Of a stretch of 42,515 nucleotides of DNA, positions 17,304 through 25,536 are shown one piece after another. This stretch comes from Goodfellowiella coeruleoviolacea (lineage in GTDB: Bacteria; Actinomycetota; Actinomycetes; Mycobacteriales; Pseudonocardiaceae): NCBI RefSeq assembly GCF_024171785.1, contig NZ_JAMTCK010000031.1:1-42515 (forward strand), in the 5' to 3' direction. Below the pieces are notes generated by a model. That model made no database searches, was not told where the DNA came from, and saw only the letters and a list, made by a program, of their open reading frames with translations. The translations under genes and the position numbers were made by a program. Each line of letters begins with the position of its first letter. Positions within the stretch are counted from its first letter, which is position 1.

Positions 17304-18604
17304 TGCGCCGCAACCTCCTCCGGCTTCGCCGAGCGCAGTGCCCTGGTGAGAACGTCGATCGCGTCCGCGCGTCGCTTCCGCAGTTCTTCAGGATCGTCGT
17401 CGAGAAGGCGAAGCGTACCCAGCCCCCGCGTGGTCGACTTGCCAATGCCAGCGAAACCGTAGTGGATGTCGTAGCAGGCAAGGAGTAGCAGGGCTCTGAT
17501 TCCGGGGGGAACCTCATCGGTGGCGCGCACGGTGAGGGAGAGTTGTCCGCCGCGCACAACCTCCTGGGCGAACAGCGCGTTCTTGCGGGCGCCGCCGAAC
17601 ACCCGGTCCAGGGCGACATGCGGTTGCGCGACGACATCGGCGTCGGCGATGGGTGAGTCGGCGAATTCGAGCAGGCCACGGCGGGCAGGCGGCTCGATGT
17701 CGCCGTTGACGAAGCCGAACGCCTGGCAGATCAGGCAGCTGCCACAGGGATTCGCCTTGCTGCCGTCCAACCCGCTGGGCGAGCAGGCGGGCGCGCCCAA
17801 CGAACGCAGGATGAACTCACACCGGGAGCGCAACACGCCCTTCCACGTGCTGCCCGGCACGAACGGCACACTGTCGTGATCGCAGATGACCGTGGCGATG
17901 TCGCTGGCACCCTGGCGTTTCACCGTCTCGCCGTTGCCGATGTGCAGGCCGTCCACGATCGACCAGGCCAGATCCACCACGGGCGTGGGTTCGGTCGGCT
18001 CTGGCAGGTCGACGAGCGCCATGCCCGCGTCGGCGAACATGTCGGGGCCGCCACTGGTCAACCACAGCCGTCGGCCTTCGGGCGTGCCGAGGTCGACGGT
18101 CTGGTGTTGGACCTTGGTCACGGCAGCACGGCCGAAGCCGGCGGTGCGGCCACCACCGATGACCGGCGCCCAGGTGGCCAGCGCGGCCAACAGTTCGTCG
18201 CGCAGGGCGATGTCAGTGAGCCGGAGGTACACGACCACCCGCGTGCCCACCGCGAGGTGTTCGTGGCGGCGCAGCATTGACGTGGCCGCCGACCCGCGGA
18301 CGCGGTCAACGGCGGTGCGGGCGCGGACCACGGGATCAGGCCCGACCAGGCTGGTGCCGAGAAACCACAGGGCGGAACTCGACACCTGCTCGTCCTCGGG
18401 GGCCCGGCCCATGAACTCCACTGCTCGGTCACCGAGGTGGGCGCGGAACGAGCCGGCCAGTGAGGTAGCCGGAACGTGGAGATCGCCGGCCGGGGTGCGG
18501 GCCAACGGGATGTGCCCGCTGCTTCCCGTGTCCTGCTCAGGAGAGGCGACGCCACCGGGGGAGCGCAGTTCCAGGGTGACCTTGGCCAACAGGAACGCGG
18601 TCAT
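17300..18604 (-). CDS. Tandem double Cas7-type RAMP protein
   Basis: This 434-residue protein contains two RAMP (Cas7/Csm3-like) units in one chain. Unit 1 (about 1-165) has LHVPATSLAGSFRAHLGDRA and the glycine loop GGGRTAGFGRA. Unit 2 (about 205-410) has FVPGSTWKGVLRSRCEFILRSLG, a cysteine cluster NPCGSCLICQAFG typical of Csm3/Cmr4, and GIGKSTTRGLGTL. Cas7 subunits form the crRNA-binding backbone and cut target RNA at 6-nt steps with an aspartate in each copy. The layout resembles the Cas7-2x subunit of variant III-D complexes. ATG 18604 overlaps the csx10 stop (TGATG). Confidence 0.8.
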   Translation of the reverse strand: MTAFLLAKVTLELRSPGGVASPEQDTGSSGHIPLARTPAGDLHVPATSLAGSFRAHLGDRAVEFMGRAPEDEQVSSSALWFLGTSLVGPDPVVRARTAVDRVRGSAATSMLRRHEHLAVGTRVVVYLRLTDIALRDELLAALATWAPVIGGGRTAGFGRAAVTKVQHQTVDLGTPEGRRLWLTSGGPDMFADAGMALVDLPEPTEPTPVVDLAWSIVDGLHIGNGETVKRQGASDIATVICDHDSVPFVPGSTWKGVLRSRCEFILRSLGAPACSPSGLDGSKANPCGSCLICQAFGFVNGDIEPPARRGLLEFADSPIADADVVAQPHVALDRVFGGARKNALFAQEVVRGGQLSLTVRATDEVPPGIRALLLLACYDIHYGFAGIGKSTTRGLGTLRLLDDDPEELRKRRADAIDVLTRALRSAKPEEVAAQ

Positions 18605-19911
18605 CACAGCACCCCCCGAAGCCGGGCTTCCAAAGCGTCGACAACACGGCCGATGCGTTGCACGTCGAACTCCAACAGCAAGTCGACATATTTACGTTGC
18701 TGTGGGGTGAGGATTTCCAGCTTGGGACGACTCAACAGGTCCTTGATAACTGGTCCGCCTTGTACCCGGTAGGCGTGGTAGCGCCGGAGTTCCCGGAGGA
18801 ACCAGCGACCGAGGTTGTTGTCGAGCTTGAGCAGCATGTCCGACATGCCCATCGCCACCCGGTCGGTGCTGTCCGCCGGCAGCACTTCGGCGATGCGCGG
18901 CCGTTCCGCCTGGCCCAACTCGATCCACCCGAAGCCCTCGGCCCGCCGCAGGCCCACACCGTGGTCGCGCAGCCGCTGCAGGGCGGCGGGGTCGGGATCG
19001 CCCTCCAACTTCAGCTTGTAGGTGGAGCCGGCGGCGATCACGTGTTCCTCGGGTTTGGGCAGGTCAGCGGCAGCGTGCCAGCCGCCAACCCGGTCCCAGC
19101 GAATCCAGCTGTGCGCCACGGTGGCCGTCACACCCAGCAGTTCGGTCAACACGTGCTCGTCCGGCTGGGAACTTGGTCGGCCGGCCTTGTCCACGAACAC
19201 GGCCGGGGACAGCAGTCGCAGCACGAGCGTGCGCCCGGTCAGCGGTGGAACTGGTTTGGGGGCAGCTGGATCGGCCTGGTAGGTGACGGCGCCGGAGGTG
19301 CTGCGCCGCCCACCGAGAAACAGTGTGCGTGCCTGGGCCAGCCAGGGGGCGTCACCGACAATGCGGCCGACGAACTGGCGGGGCGCACCGGTGGTGTCCC
19401 GGTGCGCCAGCTCATCCCTGGTGTACAGGGCGCCATCCTGAGCGGTTCCCTCGGCGGTCAGGGCGACGCGGGTGCTGCGGACGATCGCGTCCCCGGGAAG
19501 GAACTCCACCTCACTGCGTCCGCGTGCCAGTGGTCCGCCACAGGACTCGCACACCCTGGTCTTTTCCTTGACCTCTTCCGTGATCTCCTCATCGCTGAAC
19601 GCCTCGTCGTGCCAGATCTGGGCGCAACTGTTGTCCCGCTGGTACTTGCAGCGCAGCACCGAGAGCGGAACGACCGTGGACCCGGGCGCGAACAGCGGAC
19701 CGAACCGCACGTTGCGCTCGAACAGGGCCACGAACTCGTCGCGCAGACCGGACTCCCTGGTCGGCTCGCCGTGCTCGGCGATCCAGGCCGCGGCCAACGC
19801 GCCGCGCAGCACCGAGCCGGGAATGTGCCGATGCGTGGGTGCTGACGCGCCGGCACTGGTGCCGCGCCCCAGCGCAAGGGGTTGTTGGGCGGTGACAACG
19901 ACATCAAGCAC
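18604..19911 (-). CDS. csx10: Csx10 (Cas5-like) type III-D RAMP protein with helical C-terminal tail
   Basis: This 435-residue RAMP protein has HRHIPGSVLRGALAAAWI near the N-terminus, a cysteine pair in RVCESCGGPLA, and GLRRAEGFGWIELG as the glycine-rich loop before the tail. Csx10 is the Cas5-type subunit of subtype III-D and caps the crRNA 5' end. Residues about 350-435 are predominantly helical (SDMLLKLDNNLGRWFLRELRR... QQRKYVDLLLEFDVQRIGRVVDALEARL) and look like an added domain. The GTG start has GGAGG 6 bp upstream and overlaps the single-cas7 stop by 8 bp. Confidence 0.8.
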   Translation of the reverse strand: MLDVVVTAQQPLALGRGTSAGASAPTHRHIPGSVLRGALAAAWIAEHGEPTRESGLRDEFVALFERNVRFGPLFAPGSTVVPLSVLRCKYQRDNSCAQIWHDEAFSDEEITEEVKEKTRVCESCGGPLARGRSEVEFLPGDAIVRSTRVALTAEGTAQDGALYTRDELAHRDTTGAPRQFVGRIVGDAPWLAQARTLFLGGRRSTSGAVTYQADPAAPKPVPPLTGRTLVLRLLSPAVFVDKAGRPSSQPDEHVLTELLGVTATVAHSWIRWDRVGGWHAAADLPKPEEHVIAAGSTYKLKLEGDPDPAALQRLRDHGVGLRRAEGFGWIELGQAERPRIAEVLPADSTDRVAMGMSDMLLKLDNNLGRWFLRELRRYHAYRVQGGPVIKDLLSRPKLEILTPQQRKYVDLLLEFDVQRIGRVVDALEARLRGVL

Positions 19912-20491
19912 GTGATCCTCCGGAGGCAGTGGGAGCCGACTCCGCGACGATCTGCTCGAACGCGGCCAGCAGGGATTCGTCCATCGGCGGGTCGACCGGG
20001 CGCACGCTCACCCAGCCGAGGCCACGGCGGCGGTCCGCGCCCAGGGCGTGCACCCCGGCCGCGGCGCAAGCCAGGACCGTCACGTGCCTGGCGTGTGCGC
20101 CAGTACTGAGTGGACGGTGGCGGACGATCTCGAAACTGCCGGTCGTGGCCCACACCTCGTCGTTGAGCGCGAGGAAATCCGGTTTGACGGCACCGGTGTC
20201 GGGGTCCACCGCGATGCGTGCCCGTTGCCTGATCTTCGGCGGCTCGGCGAACCTGACCGGCGCCCAGTGCCACGGCGACGCGTGGCGGCGACCGGTTGTC
20301 GTCCTGCCACCGAAGATCTCGGCGATCAGGTCCTCGTGGTGGGGCAGCAGCAGCGCGGCCGAGGCGCGCATGAGCCCCTTGAGCGAGGACGCCGGAATCA
20401 GGTCGTCGCGGTTCACGGTTCCGGCCACGCCGCTGCGGGCGTCACCGGTGCTGACGCGAAACGGCCCGTGGAAGGTGAGTTCCAGCCTCAT
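19904..20491 (-). CDS. Single-domain Cas7/Csm3-like RAMP protein
   Basis: This 195-residue RAMP protein begins MRLELTFHGPFRVSTGDARSG and carries the family pattern RDDLIPASSLKGLMRASAALLLP with the ADRRRGLGWVSV glycine-rich loop. It would form one backbone position on the crRNA. The conserved active-site aspartate may be the one in VNRDD, but this is a guess. The ATG at 20491 overlaps the cas10 stop (ATGA), so both are translated together. Confidence 0.78.
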   Translation of the reverse strand: MRLELTFHGPFRVSTGDARSGVAGTVNRDDLIPASSLKGLMRASAALLLPHHEDLIAEIFGGRTTTGRRHASPWHWAPVRFAEPPKIRQRARIAVDPDTGAVKPDFLALNDEVWATTGSFEIVRHRPLSTGAHARHVTVLACAAAGVHALGADRRRGLGWVSVRPVDPPMDESLLAAFEQIVAESAPTASGGSRA

Positions 20492-21918
20492 GCCCGCCAC
20501 CACCTCGCAATGCGCAGCGCGTCGTCCAGGCTGATGAACTCATCGCCCTGGAAGGTGTCCGACAGGAACGGCGTGATGCTCGCGGCGGTGCCCACCCGCT
20601 GCGCGAGCGTCTTCGCGGCGGCTGGCCCCCCTGTACGGAGTTTTTCGCCGAGCCGGGCCTGGTGCGCCCGGGGCAGCCGGACCAGGCCGTTCAGCGCCTG
20701 CTGGTTGGCTTTGAGTGCGGCGAGGCTGATGGCCTGTCCCGGCGGGGTTGGCCCGTCCGAGGTGATGTCCACGAACTGCACCATCGCCTCCTGACCGGCA
20801 CCGGCGCTCTTGGCTTGGCGCAGCGAGATCTCCGCCTGCTCGACCACGAGGGAGAAGGGGAAGTCGCGGCGGGCGAACACCAGGCCGGCCGACATGGTGG
20901 GGATCGTCAGGCTGGAGTGGGTGTCCAAACCAAGCTTGCGAACAAGCCGTTCAGCGCGCTTGTTGAAGTCGTGCAGAAAGAACACGATGAATTCCCAGGC
21001 TCGGTCCGCGGGCAGGGTCACCAGGACGTCGTCACCACCGAGCACGTGCGGCACCACGCACAGCATGGAATCCTTGGGGCGGCGGACCTCGCAGGTCGCA
21101 GCGGCCAGTGTTTCAAACGTGCATGTGGTGAATTCCTTGACCACCTCGGCCCGGTCAACGCCGGGGGTGCCGGCCAGAGTTGTGAAGAACTGCCCCATGC
21201 TGTTGCCGTCTGCGTGGATGGTGGCGAGGTGCGTTCCGCCGGACTTCTGGTCACCGAGTTCGGCGAGCTTGTTGAGGCTGGCTTTCAAGTCCGGTGGCGG
21301 CGCGCCGATCGCGATGGCCAGGCGCTCTTCCGCGGTGCGTCCCAGCAGACGAATCTTGTTGGAGTGCCGCATGGCGCAGTCGGCGCACAAGTCGCGAACA
21401 CCATCGTCATTGCGGAGATCGACGGATGTCACCGCCGGATCGATGCGGCAGACGCCGCACCACGCGGTGAGCGGGAACTCGGAAACCGTGGGCATGTCGA
21501 GGACAACCTTGCCCCGCTCGATGTTCGGGTTGATCTCGTTGATTCGGGCTTCCAGGTAGGTGTCGCCTTTGCCCTGGGCGACCTGGAACTCCGCACCGGG
21601 CAGTTTCTGCCTCAGGTAGACCAGCACGTCACGGATGAGTTTGTCGATCTCACGACGATCATCGAGCACGCGAGGGTCGTTGACCACGAGGCTGAGCACG
21701 CCGTCTACCTCGCCGGCAGCGTCATTGAGGTCGGCACGGCCGCGCAGGACTCGATCCCTGTCGCTGTCCCTGTTCTTGTCCTTGTCGTCCTCGGTGCCCT
21801 CGTTGAAAGTGGTGGCCGCGACCAGGGCGGCGCTCGCACCCCGCCTGCCCCGCAGGGATGGCGTTCGGGACAGGTAGCGCTGGATGCGCACCGCTGCCAC
21901 GTCGATGTACAGCGGCAT
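20488..21918 (-). CDS. cas10: Cas10 large subunit, HD-less, with intact GGDD cyclase motif
   Basis: This 476-residue protein is the signature type III subunit. It has a first palm-like region, a zinc finger made of CGVC (154-157) and CADC (178-181), the Palm motif ATIHADGNSMGQF (about 232-244), then HVLGGDDVLVTLP with GGDD at 294-297, which makes cyclic oligoadenylate from ATP in active Cas10s. No N-terminal HD nuclease domain is present: the protein starts MPLYIDVAAVRIQRYLSRTP and is much shorter than HD-bearing Cas10s (about 750-900 residues). The immune output is therefore expected to rely on target-RNA cutting and second-messenger signalling. ATG 21918 overlaps the upstream stop by one base. 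Confidence 0.88.
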   Translation of the reverse strand: MPLYIDVAAVRIQRYLSRTPSLRGRRGASAALVAATTFNEGTEDDKDKNRDSDRDRVLRGRADLNDAAGEVDGVLSLVVNDPRVLDDRREIDKLIRDVLVYLRQKLPGAEFQVAQGKGDTYLEARINEINPNIERGKVVLDMPTVSEFPLTAWCGVCRIDPAVTSVDLRNDDGVRDLCADCAMRHSNKIRLLGRTAEERLAIAIGAPPPDLKASLNKLAELGDQKSGGTHLATIHADGNSMGQFFTTLAGTPGVDRAEVVKEFTTCTFETLAAATCEVRRPKDSMLCVVPHVLGGDDVLVTLPADRAWEFIVFFLHDFNKRAERLVRKLGLDTHSSLTIPTMSAGLVFARRDFPFSLVVEQAEISLRQAKSAGAGQEAMVQFVDITSDGPTPPGQAISLAALKANQQALNGLVRLPRAHQARLGEKLRTGGPAAAKTLAQRVGTAASITPFLSDTFQGDEFISLDDALRIARWWRA

Positions 21919-23936
21919 CAGCGCTTTCCTTTCTTCCGAATGACCTTGAGGTGCTGGTCGGCGGCCAGGACGTGGGGCAGTGGCAGCATCTTGACCGCCG
22001 TGTTCTTGGTGGCGTAGCCGCGCGTCTCCTGCCAGAAGTCGTACCCCGGCTCCAGGTCGTCGCCGGTCAACTCGCCGTCCGGGATCGGTTTTTCCGGCGG
22101 GTACCAGACCTTGTCGGGTGGGACGTGGTCCAGGTGCAGCGCGGCGGCCAGGGCCGGCCAGGTGACACGCACTCCACTGTGGACGGACTGGGTGAACGCG
22201 GCGACCGCCTCGGCCGCGGTGACCGGGACGGGTTGCTGGCTGCCGTACCAGGTGTCGGCGGTGTGCACGGTCAGTGCGGTGATCTGGCTGGTGCAGGTGC
22301 CGAAACCGAGTGGGCGTCCGCCACCGACGGCGAAGCCGATCTCGCCGCCGCCGCGCAACTGGCTGTGCAGCACGGAACCGGGCGACAACGCGGCGAGCAG
22401 CGCCCCCAGTTCGGCCAGGTCCAGGTTGGCGAACCGCACGGTGAAACCGAACCGGGTGTTGGCCGGCACGGACTGGGCAACGCGTTCCAGCTTGTCGCCC
22501 AGCGACCCCTTGGCCAGCCGGAAATAGGGGCGCTCCTGGTACCGGCCGGTCAGCCAGTAGTGCTTGCGGCCCCGGAGTTGACGGTTCTCCTTGGCGTCCA
22601 ACGGTGATCCCCACTCGCGCAACGGCACGTCCTTGTACCGGGGCTGCACGTTGTGCGTGCGCGCGTCGTACTCCAGGTAGAACTGGCCGGCGCCGGGGCG
22701 GGGCCGGCTGAGCATGGGCAGTTCGCGCCGTTCCAACTGGGGGATGCCGTCGAGGGGCCGGGCGTCGGAAAACCGCAGGTGCCCTCGGTAGCTCTGCTGC
22801 TCGGCTTGGACGAGGTCGGCGGGAGCGGTGTCGGTCGCGCCGAACACGCGGCAGGTCGGGCAGAGGTGCCGCGGGTCCTGGCAGGGAGACAGCGCGGGCG
22901 GAACGCGGTCGCCGGCCTTGCCGGTGCCGGTGTGCCGCCAGACCGAGGACAGGGCGAACTCGGCAACGCTGGTCTCGTCGGGCGTGAGCTTGACCCAGAT
23001 CACCTGGCCGGGGAACAGTTCCCGCCTGGCCGCGTGCCTGCGGCCGACCGGGATCTCGGTCTTGCCCTTGCCCTGCAGGAAGACCACTTCTTTCTCGACC
23101 GGACCAGCAGCGCCGGAGGACGACGTTCTCCGGGTGTTCTGGCGGGCCTGGCGCATGTCGTCGGTGTCACCGATGAGCCGCTGGAACTGCTGCCACGCGG
23201 GCAGCCAACTGTCGTTCCAGGTGAAGGTGTTCTCGTCGGTGAAGGAGACCAGGCCGGCGGTGTAGTAGTAGTGCTGGCGGCCTTCGCGGGTGCGGGCGTC
23301 GGTGACCAGGACCACCCAGTCGCCGCCCTTTCTGATGCTGGTGGGATCGGTGATCGTGCGCAGGCCCCGCGCCGGCGCGGGCGGTAGCGGCGAGATGTCG
23401 ACGCGGGTGCCGGTGACGATGTTCCGAGGGCCGCCCAGTGCCCTGTTAAGGGCGTCGTGCCGGATGCGGACGAGGTCCGTGCACAGGTGCAGCGTCCTGG
23501 GCTGGCCGGTTCCCGAGTCAACCTCGCTGACCAGGGCGAGGGTCCAGATGTCGAGCAGGGATCGCGCCTGTTCCACGGCGTCGCGGTAGCTGGGCAGGTA
23601 CTCGTCCTCGAAGATGCGCAGGCACCCGCCAGCAACGGACTCGTGCAGTGAGCGGAACACGCCCGCCAGGCTGGAACCGGGGAGGTAGGGCACCGGGCCG
23701 TCGAACTCGGGAAACCGGCGTCGCGGGAAGCCGTGGGTTTCGTGCTGGTCCGCGGTGCCGTCGCTCATCAGGAGTGGGCTGCGCGCGGTCAACTCGACCT
23801 CGATGGTGCCCATGAGGCGGGGTGAACCGTCAGCAGCGGTGCCCAGGCGGTGGTGGCCGGCGGGCGCGTGGCGGAACCAGGCGTCATCGACCTGAGGGAA
23901 CGGCACGAACGTGTAGGGGTTGACGAAGTCGGTCAC
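21918..23936 (-). CDS. TIGR03986-family type III CRISPR RAMP protein
   Basis: This 672-residue protein opens the cas operon. The N-terminus FVNPYTFVPFPQ is the hallmark of TIGR03986 RAMPs. It has YLPGSSLAGVFRSLHESVAGGCLRIFEDEYLPSY (about 89-122), a zinc-type CQDPRHLCPTCRVFG, and a late glycine-rich loop GGGEIGFAVGGGRPLGFGTC. The length fits one or two RAMP folds with large insertions, so it is a candidate for the insertion-bearing Cas7 of III-D complexes. The GTG start has TGAGG 6 bp upstream. The operon promoter must lie in the lower-GC region immediately upstream. Confidence 0.82.
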   Translation of the reverse strand: MTDFVNPYTFVPFPQVDDAWFRHAPAGHHRLGTAADGSPRLMGTIEVELTARSPLLMSDGTADQHETHGFPRRRFPEFDGPVPYLPGSSLAGVFRSLHESVAGGCLRIFEDEYLPSYRDAVEQARSLLDIWTLALVSEVDSGTGQPRTLHLCTDLVRIRHDALNRALGGPRNIVTGTRVDISPLPPAPARGLRTITDPTSIRKGGDWVVLVTDARTREGRQHYYYTAGLVSFTDENTFTWNDSWLPAWQQFQRLIGDTDDMRQARQNTRRTSSSGAAGPVEKEVVFLQGKGKTEIPVGRRHAARRELFPGQVIWVKLTPDETSVAEFALSSVWRHTGTGKAGDRVPPALSPCQDPRHLCPTCRVFGATDTAPADLVQAEQQSYRGHLRFSDARPLDGIPQLERRELPMLSRPRPGAGQFYLEYDARTHNVQPRYKDVPLREWGSPLDAKENRQLRGRKHYWLTGRYQERPYFRLAKGSLGDKLERVAQSVPANTRFGFTVRFANLDLAELGALLAALSPGSVLHSQLRGGGEIGFAVGGGRPLGFGTCTSQITALTVHTADTWYGSQQPVPVTAAEAVAAFTQSVHSGVRVTWPALAAALHLDHVPPDKVWYPPEKPIPDGELTGDDLEPGYDFWQETRGYATKNTAVKMLPLPHVLAADQHLKVIRKKGKR

Positions 23937-24325
23937 GTGACCTCAACTCGAGCAGTCGGAATATGGCCCAGGTTCACGTCTACTGCCTCCATCTCCTCAG
24001 ATGCTCGATGTCTTCGTGATGTGCTGGTGCCACGTAGTCTGGCGAGACGAGTCAGCCATAATTTCGCGGCTAGATCCCAAAGCTAGTACGACCTCGATGT
24101 TCGTAGTTCTACCAGTGCCTGGAAAAACGTCTGGTGGTGGCGCCGGTAGTGTTGGGTGGTCATTGAGCCGTTGGAGAACTTCAAGGCGGTGAACGTGCTT
24201 ATTGTGACCTACTGGACGTGGTCATAAGTCCTGTGAACTGGAGATATGGCGCCATCGAAGAGTTGCTGCGATCGACGGCATGCATTTGGCTGTTATCCTA
24301 GATCGCGCGTTCTCCAATCGGGTAG
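23937..24325. other. Lower-GC region upstream of the cas operon, no gene seen
   Basis: This stretch is visibly less GC-rich than the rest of the window and should hold the cas promoter; GCCATATTCC on the minus strand near 23957-23966 is a possible -10 area. Short minus-strand frames are open but have no start with a ribosome binding site. I see no tRNA, repeat or complete gene. Confidence 0.4.
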
Positions 24326-24559
24326 CTAGAGGCCGAGTTTGTTGCGAGCCTTATCGACAAACGGCAACTCGGCGGACAGGATGTCCAGCGGGTCGCCCAG
24401 GGGGCGCGAGTGCCACTTCGGCATCGCCGTCAGCATCACGCAACAGCGGTGTTCTTGGTGTGCAAAACAAACCGCAGCCGCAGGATCGACGACTGTTCTG
24501 TCTTTCTTTGGTAAGGTCAGCCGAATGCTATCCCCACCTTTGTCATCTATTAATATCAC
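24326..24559 (-). CDS. Small hypothetical protein, possibly a remnant
   Basis: The minus strand encodes 77 residues from a GTG at 24559, with codon use unlike the flanking high-GC genes in its first half and more normal in its second. It contains VILIDDKGGDSIRLTLPKKDRTVVDPAAAVCFAHQEHRCC and ends PLDILSAELPFVDKARNKLGL. The frame continues upstream without a better start to a stop near 24600, and no ribosome binding site is seen, so it may be the tail of a broken gene. No family recognised. Confidence 0.3.
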   Translation of the reverse strand: MILIDDKGGDSIRLTLPKKDRTVVDPAAAVCFAHQEHRCCVMLTAMPKWHSRPLGDPLDILSAELPFVDKARNKLGL

Positions 24560-24669
24560 GGGCCCAAAAACTTCGGACTCGCCCCGGTGAGCTTATTAGA
24601 TGCTCGCGGTCTGATGTCTCAGGAACCTGGAATTAATCTCGGATGTGGTGCTCGATGAGAGTTGGCTGG

Positions 24670-24709
24670 AAACCAGTACGGGGCGTAGTAGAGTGCCCCG
24701 TACTGGTTT
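24670..24709. terminator. Bidirectional hairpin terminator
   Basis: Perfect 15-bp arms (24670-24684, AAACCAGTACGGGGC, and 24695-24709) surround a 10-nt loop. T-runs follow in both directions. It lies 74 bp past the stop of the small membrane protein at 24783-25181, which it probably terminates. Confidence 0.85.
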
Positions 24710-24782
24710 TGGTCAGTGCATAGCTGAGAATCGCCGCGATAGCTCGCGTCAGAACGATCCTAGCTGGTCATAGGGGCGTGCT

Positions 24783-25181
24783 CTATCGCCGCCTGCGGGT
24801 GCGTGAGTGCTTGCTGTACGTGAGTTCGATTTGAGTCCCGCGGTGGCGGTAACCGTGCTTCGGTGACCTTCGGAATCGAATCTCGCGCCAAATGATGGTC
24901 GAGTCGGTGTTCAGGCTCCTGGCTGTGACATCCGTAGCGCGACCGTTCTGATCGGTGTGCTCCTGTAGTCCGTTCTCATCACAGGCCAAGCACACGCTTG
25001 AGTCACTGTGTGGCCTGCGAGAGGTGATCAGTAGAGCCACGAGAAGGGCAAGCAGCACAACCACGCCGAGAACCGTAGCGACATTGGTCGGCGTGTTATT
25101 GATGATCTGCTGCAGGGCCGAGAGGGCAAGCTCAAGGATGAGCTGCTCAACGGTGACAGTGCCTAAAGAAAGGTGATCCAC
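24783..25181 (-). CDS. Small membrane-anchored hypothetical protein
   Basis: This 132-residue protein has a short amphipathic N-terminus (VEQLILELALSALQQIINNTP), one transmembrane helix (NVATVLGVVVLLALLVALLI, about residues 33-52) and a basic, Ser/Thr-rich cytoplasmic or exterior tail with CLAC. The tail ends in RRRR. The GTG start has GGGAG upstream, and a strong hairpin terminator follows, so the gene is probably real despite low GC. It matches no family I know. It lies between the cas operon and the right-hand repeats and the SAVED gene; a role with either is possible but unsupported beyond position. Confidence 0.6.
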   Translation of the reverse strand: MDHLSLGTVTVEQLILELALSALQQIINNTPTNVATVLGVVVLLALLVALLITSRRPHSDSSVCLACDENGLQEHTDQNGRATDVTARSLNTDSTIIWREIRFRRSPKHGYRHRGTQIELTYSKHSRTRRRR

Positions 25182-25536
25182 AGTGCTCCCATGCCGGCGG
25201 TTAGCTTACGTTAACGATTTGCGTTTGCAATCGTTGTCGATCTTGTTGCTGATGTCATGGCGAGACTTTTACGTCATGGCGTGATCATAGCGCAGTGTGA
25301 GACCCGACGGGGGTGGACCCGGAAAGACACTCTGGGTAGAACAAGTGCAGTCCGGGAAGCTTGGTTGTAGCTGCAACAACTCTGCCCTGGTATGCGGGAG
25401 CCTGAGGAGGCTCTGGCAATCCTTCGGATCAGTAGAGGAGGCAGACTCTCTTGGTCTTCTGACCCATCCCAAGTGGATGGGTTGTTGCACTACTACGAGC
25501 AAGACCCACCCAATGCCGCGTGGATTGGGTGGGTCC
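25182..25536. other. Structured intergenic region with several hairpins
   Basis: No convincing gene is seen. The first part (25213-25232) contains an imperfect AACGATT/AATCGTT hairpin and two direct copies of GTCATGGCG 19 bp apart (about 25256 and 25275), possibly operator sites for the membrane-protein gene. From 25350 onward, small hairpins follow one another: GAGCC-TGAG-GAGGCTC near 25398, a perfect 8-bp stem at 25462-25482 (ACCCATCC/GGATGGGT) and a perfect 12-bp stem at 25503-25535 (GACCCACCCAAT/ATTGGGTGGGTC). A short transcribed RNA or tandem terminators would explain them. Confidence 0.45.

Noticed and set aside
24001-24192. Short frame upstream of the cas operon on either strand
   Set aside because: No start with a ribosome binding site and no family resemblance; treated as non-coding.
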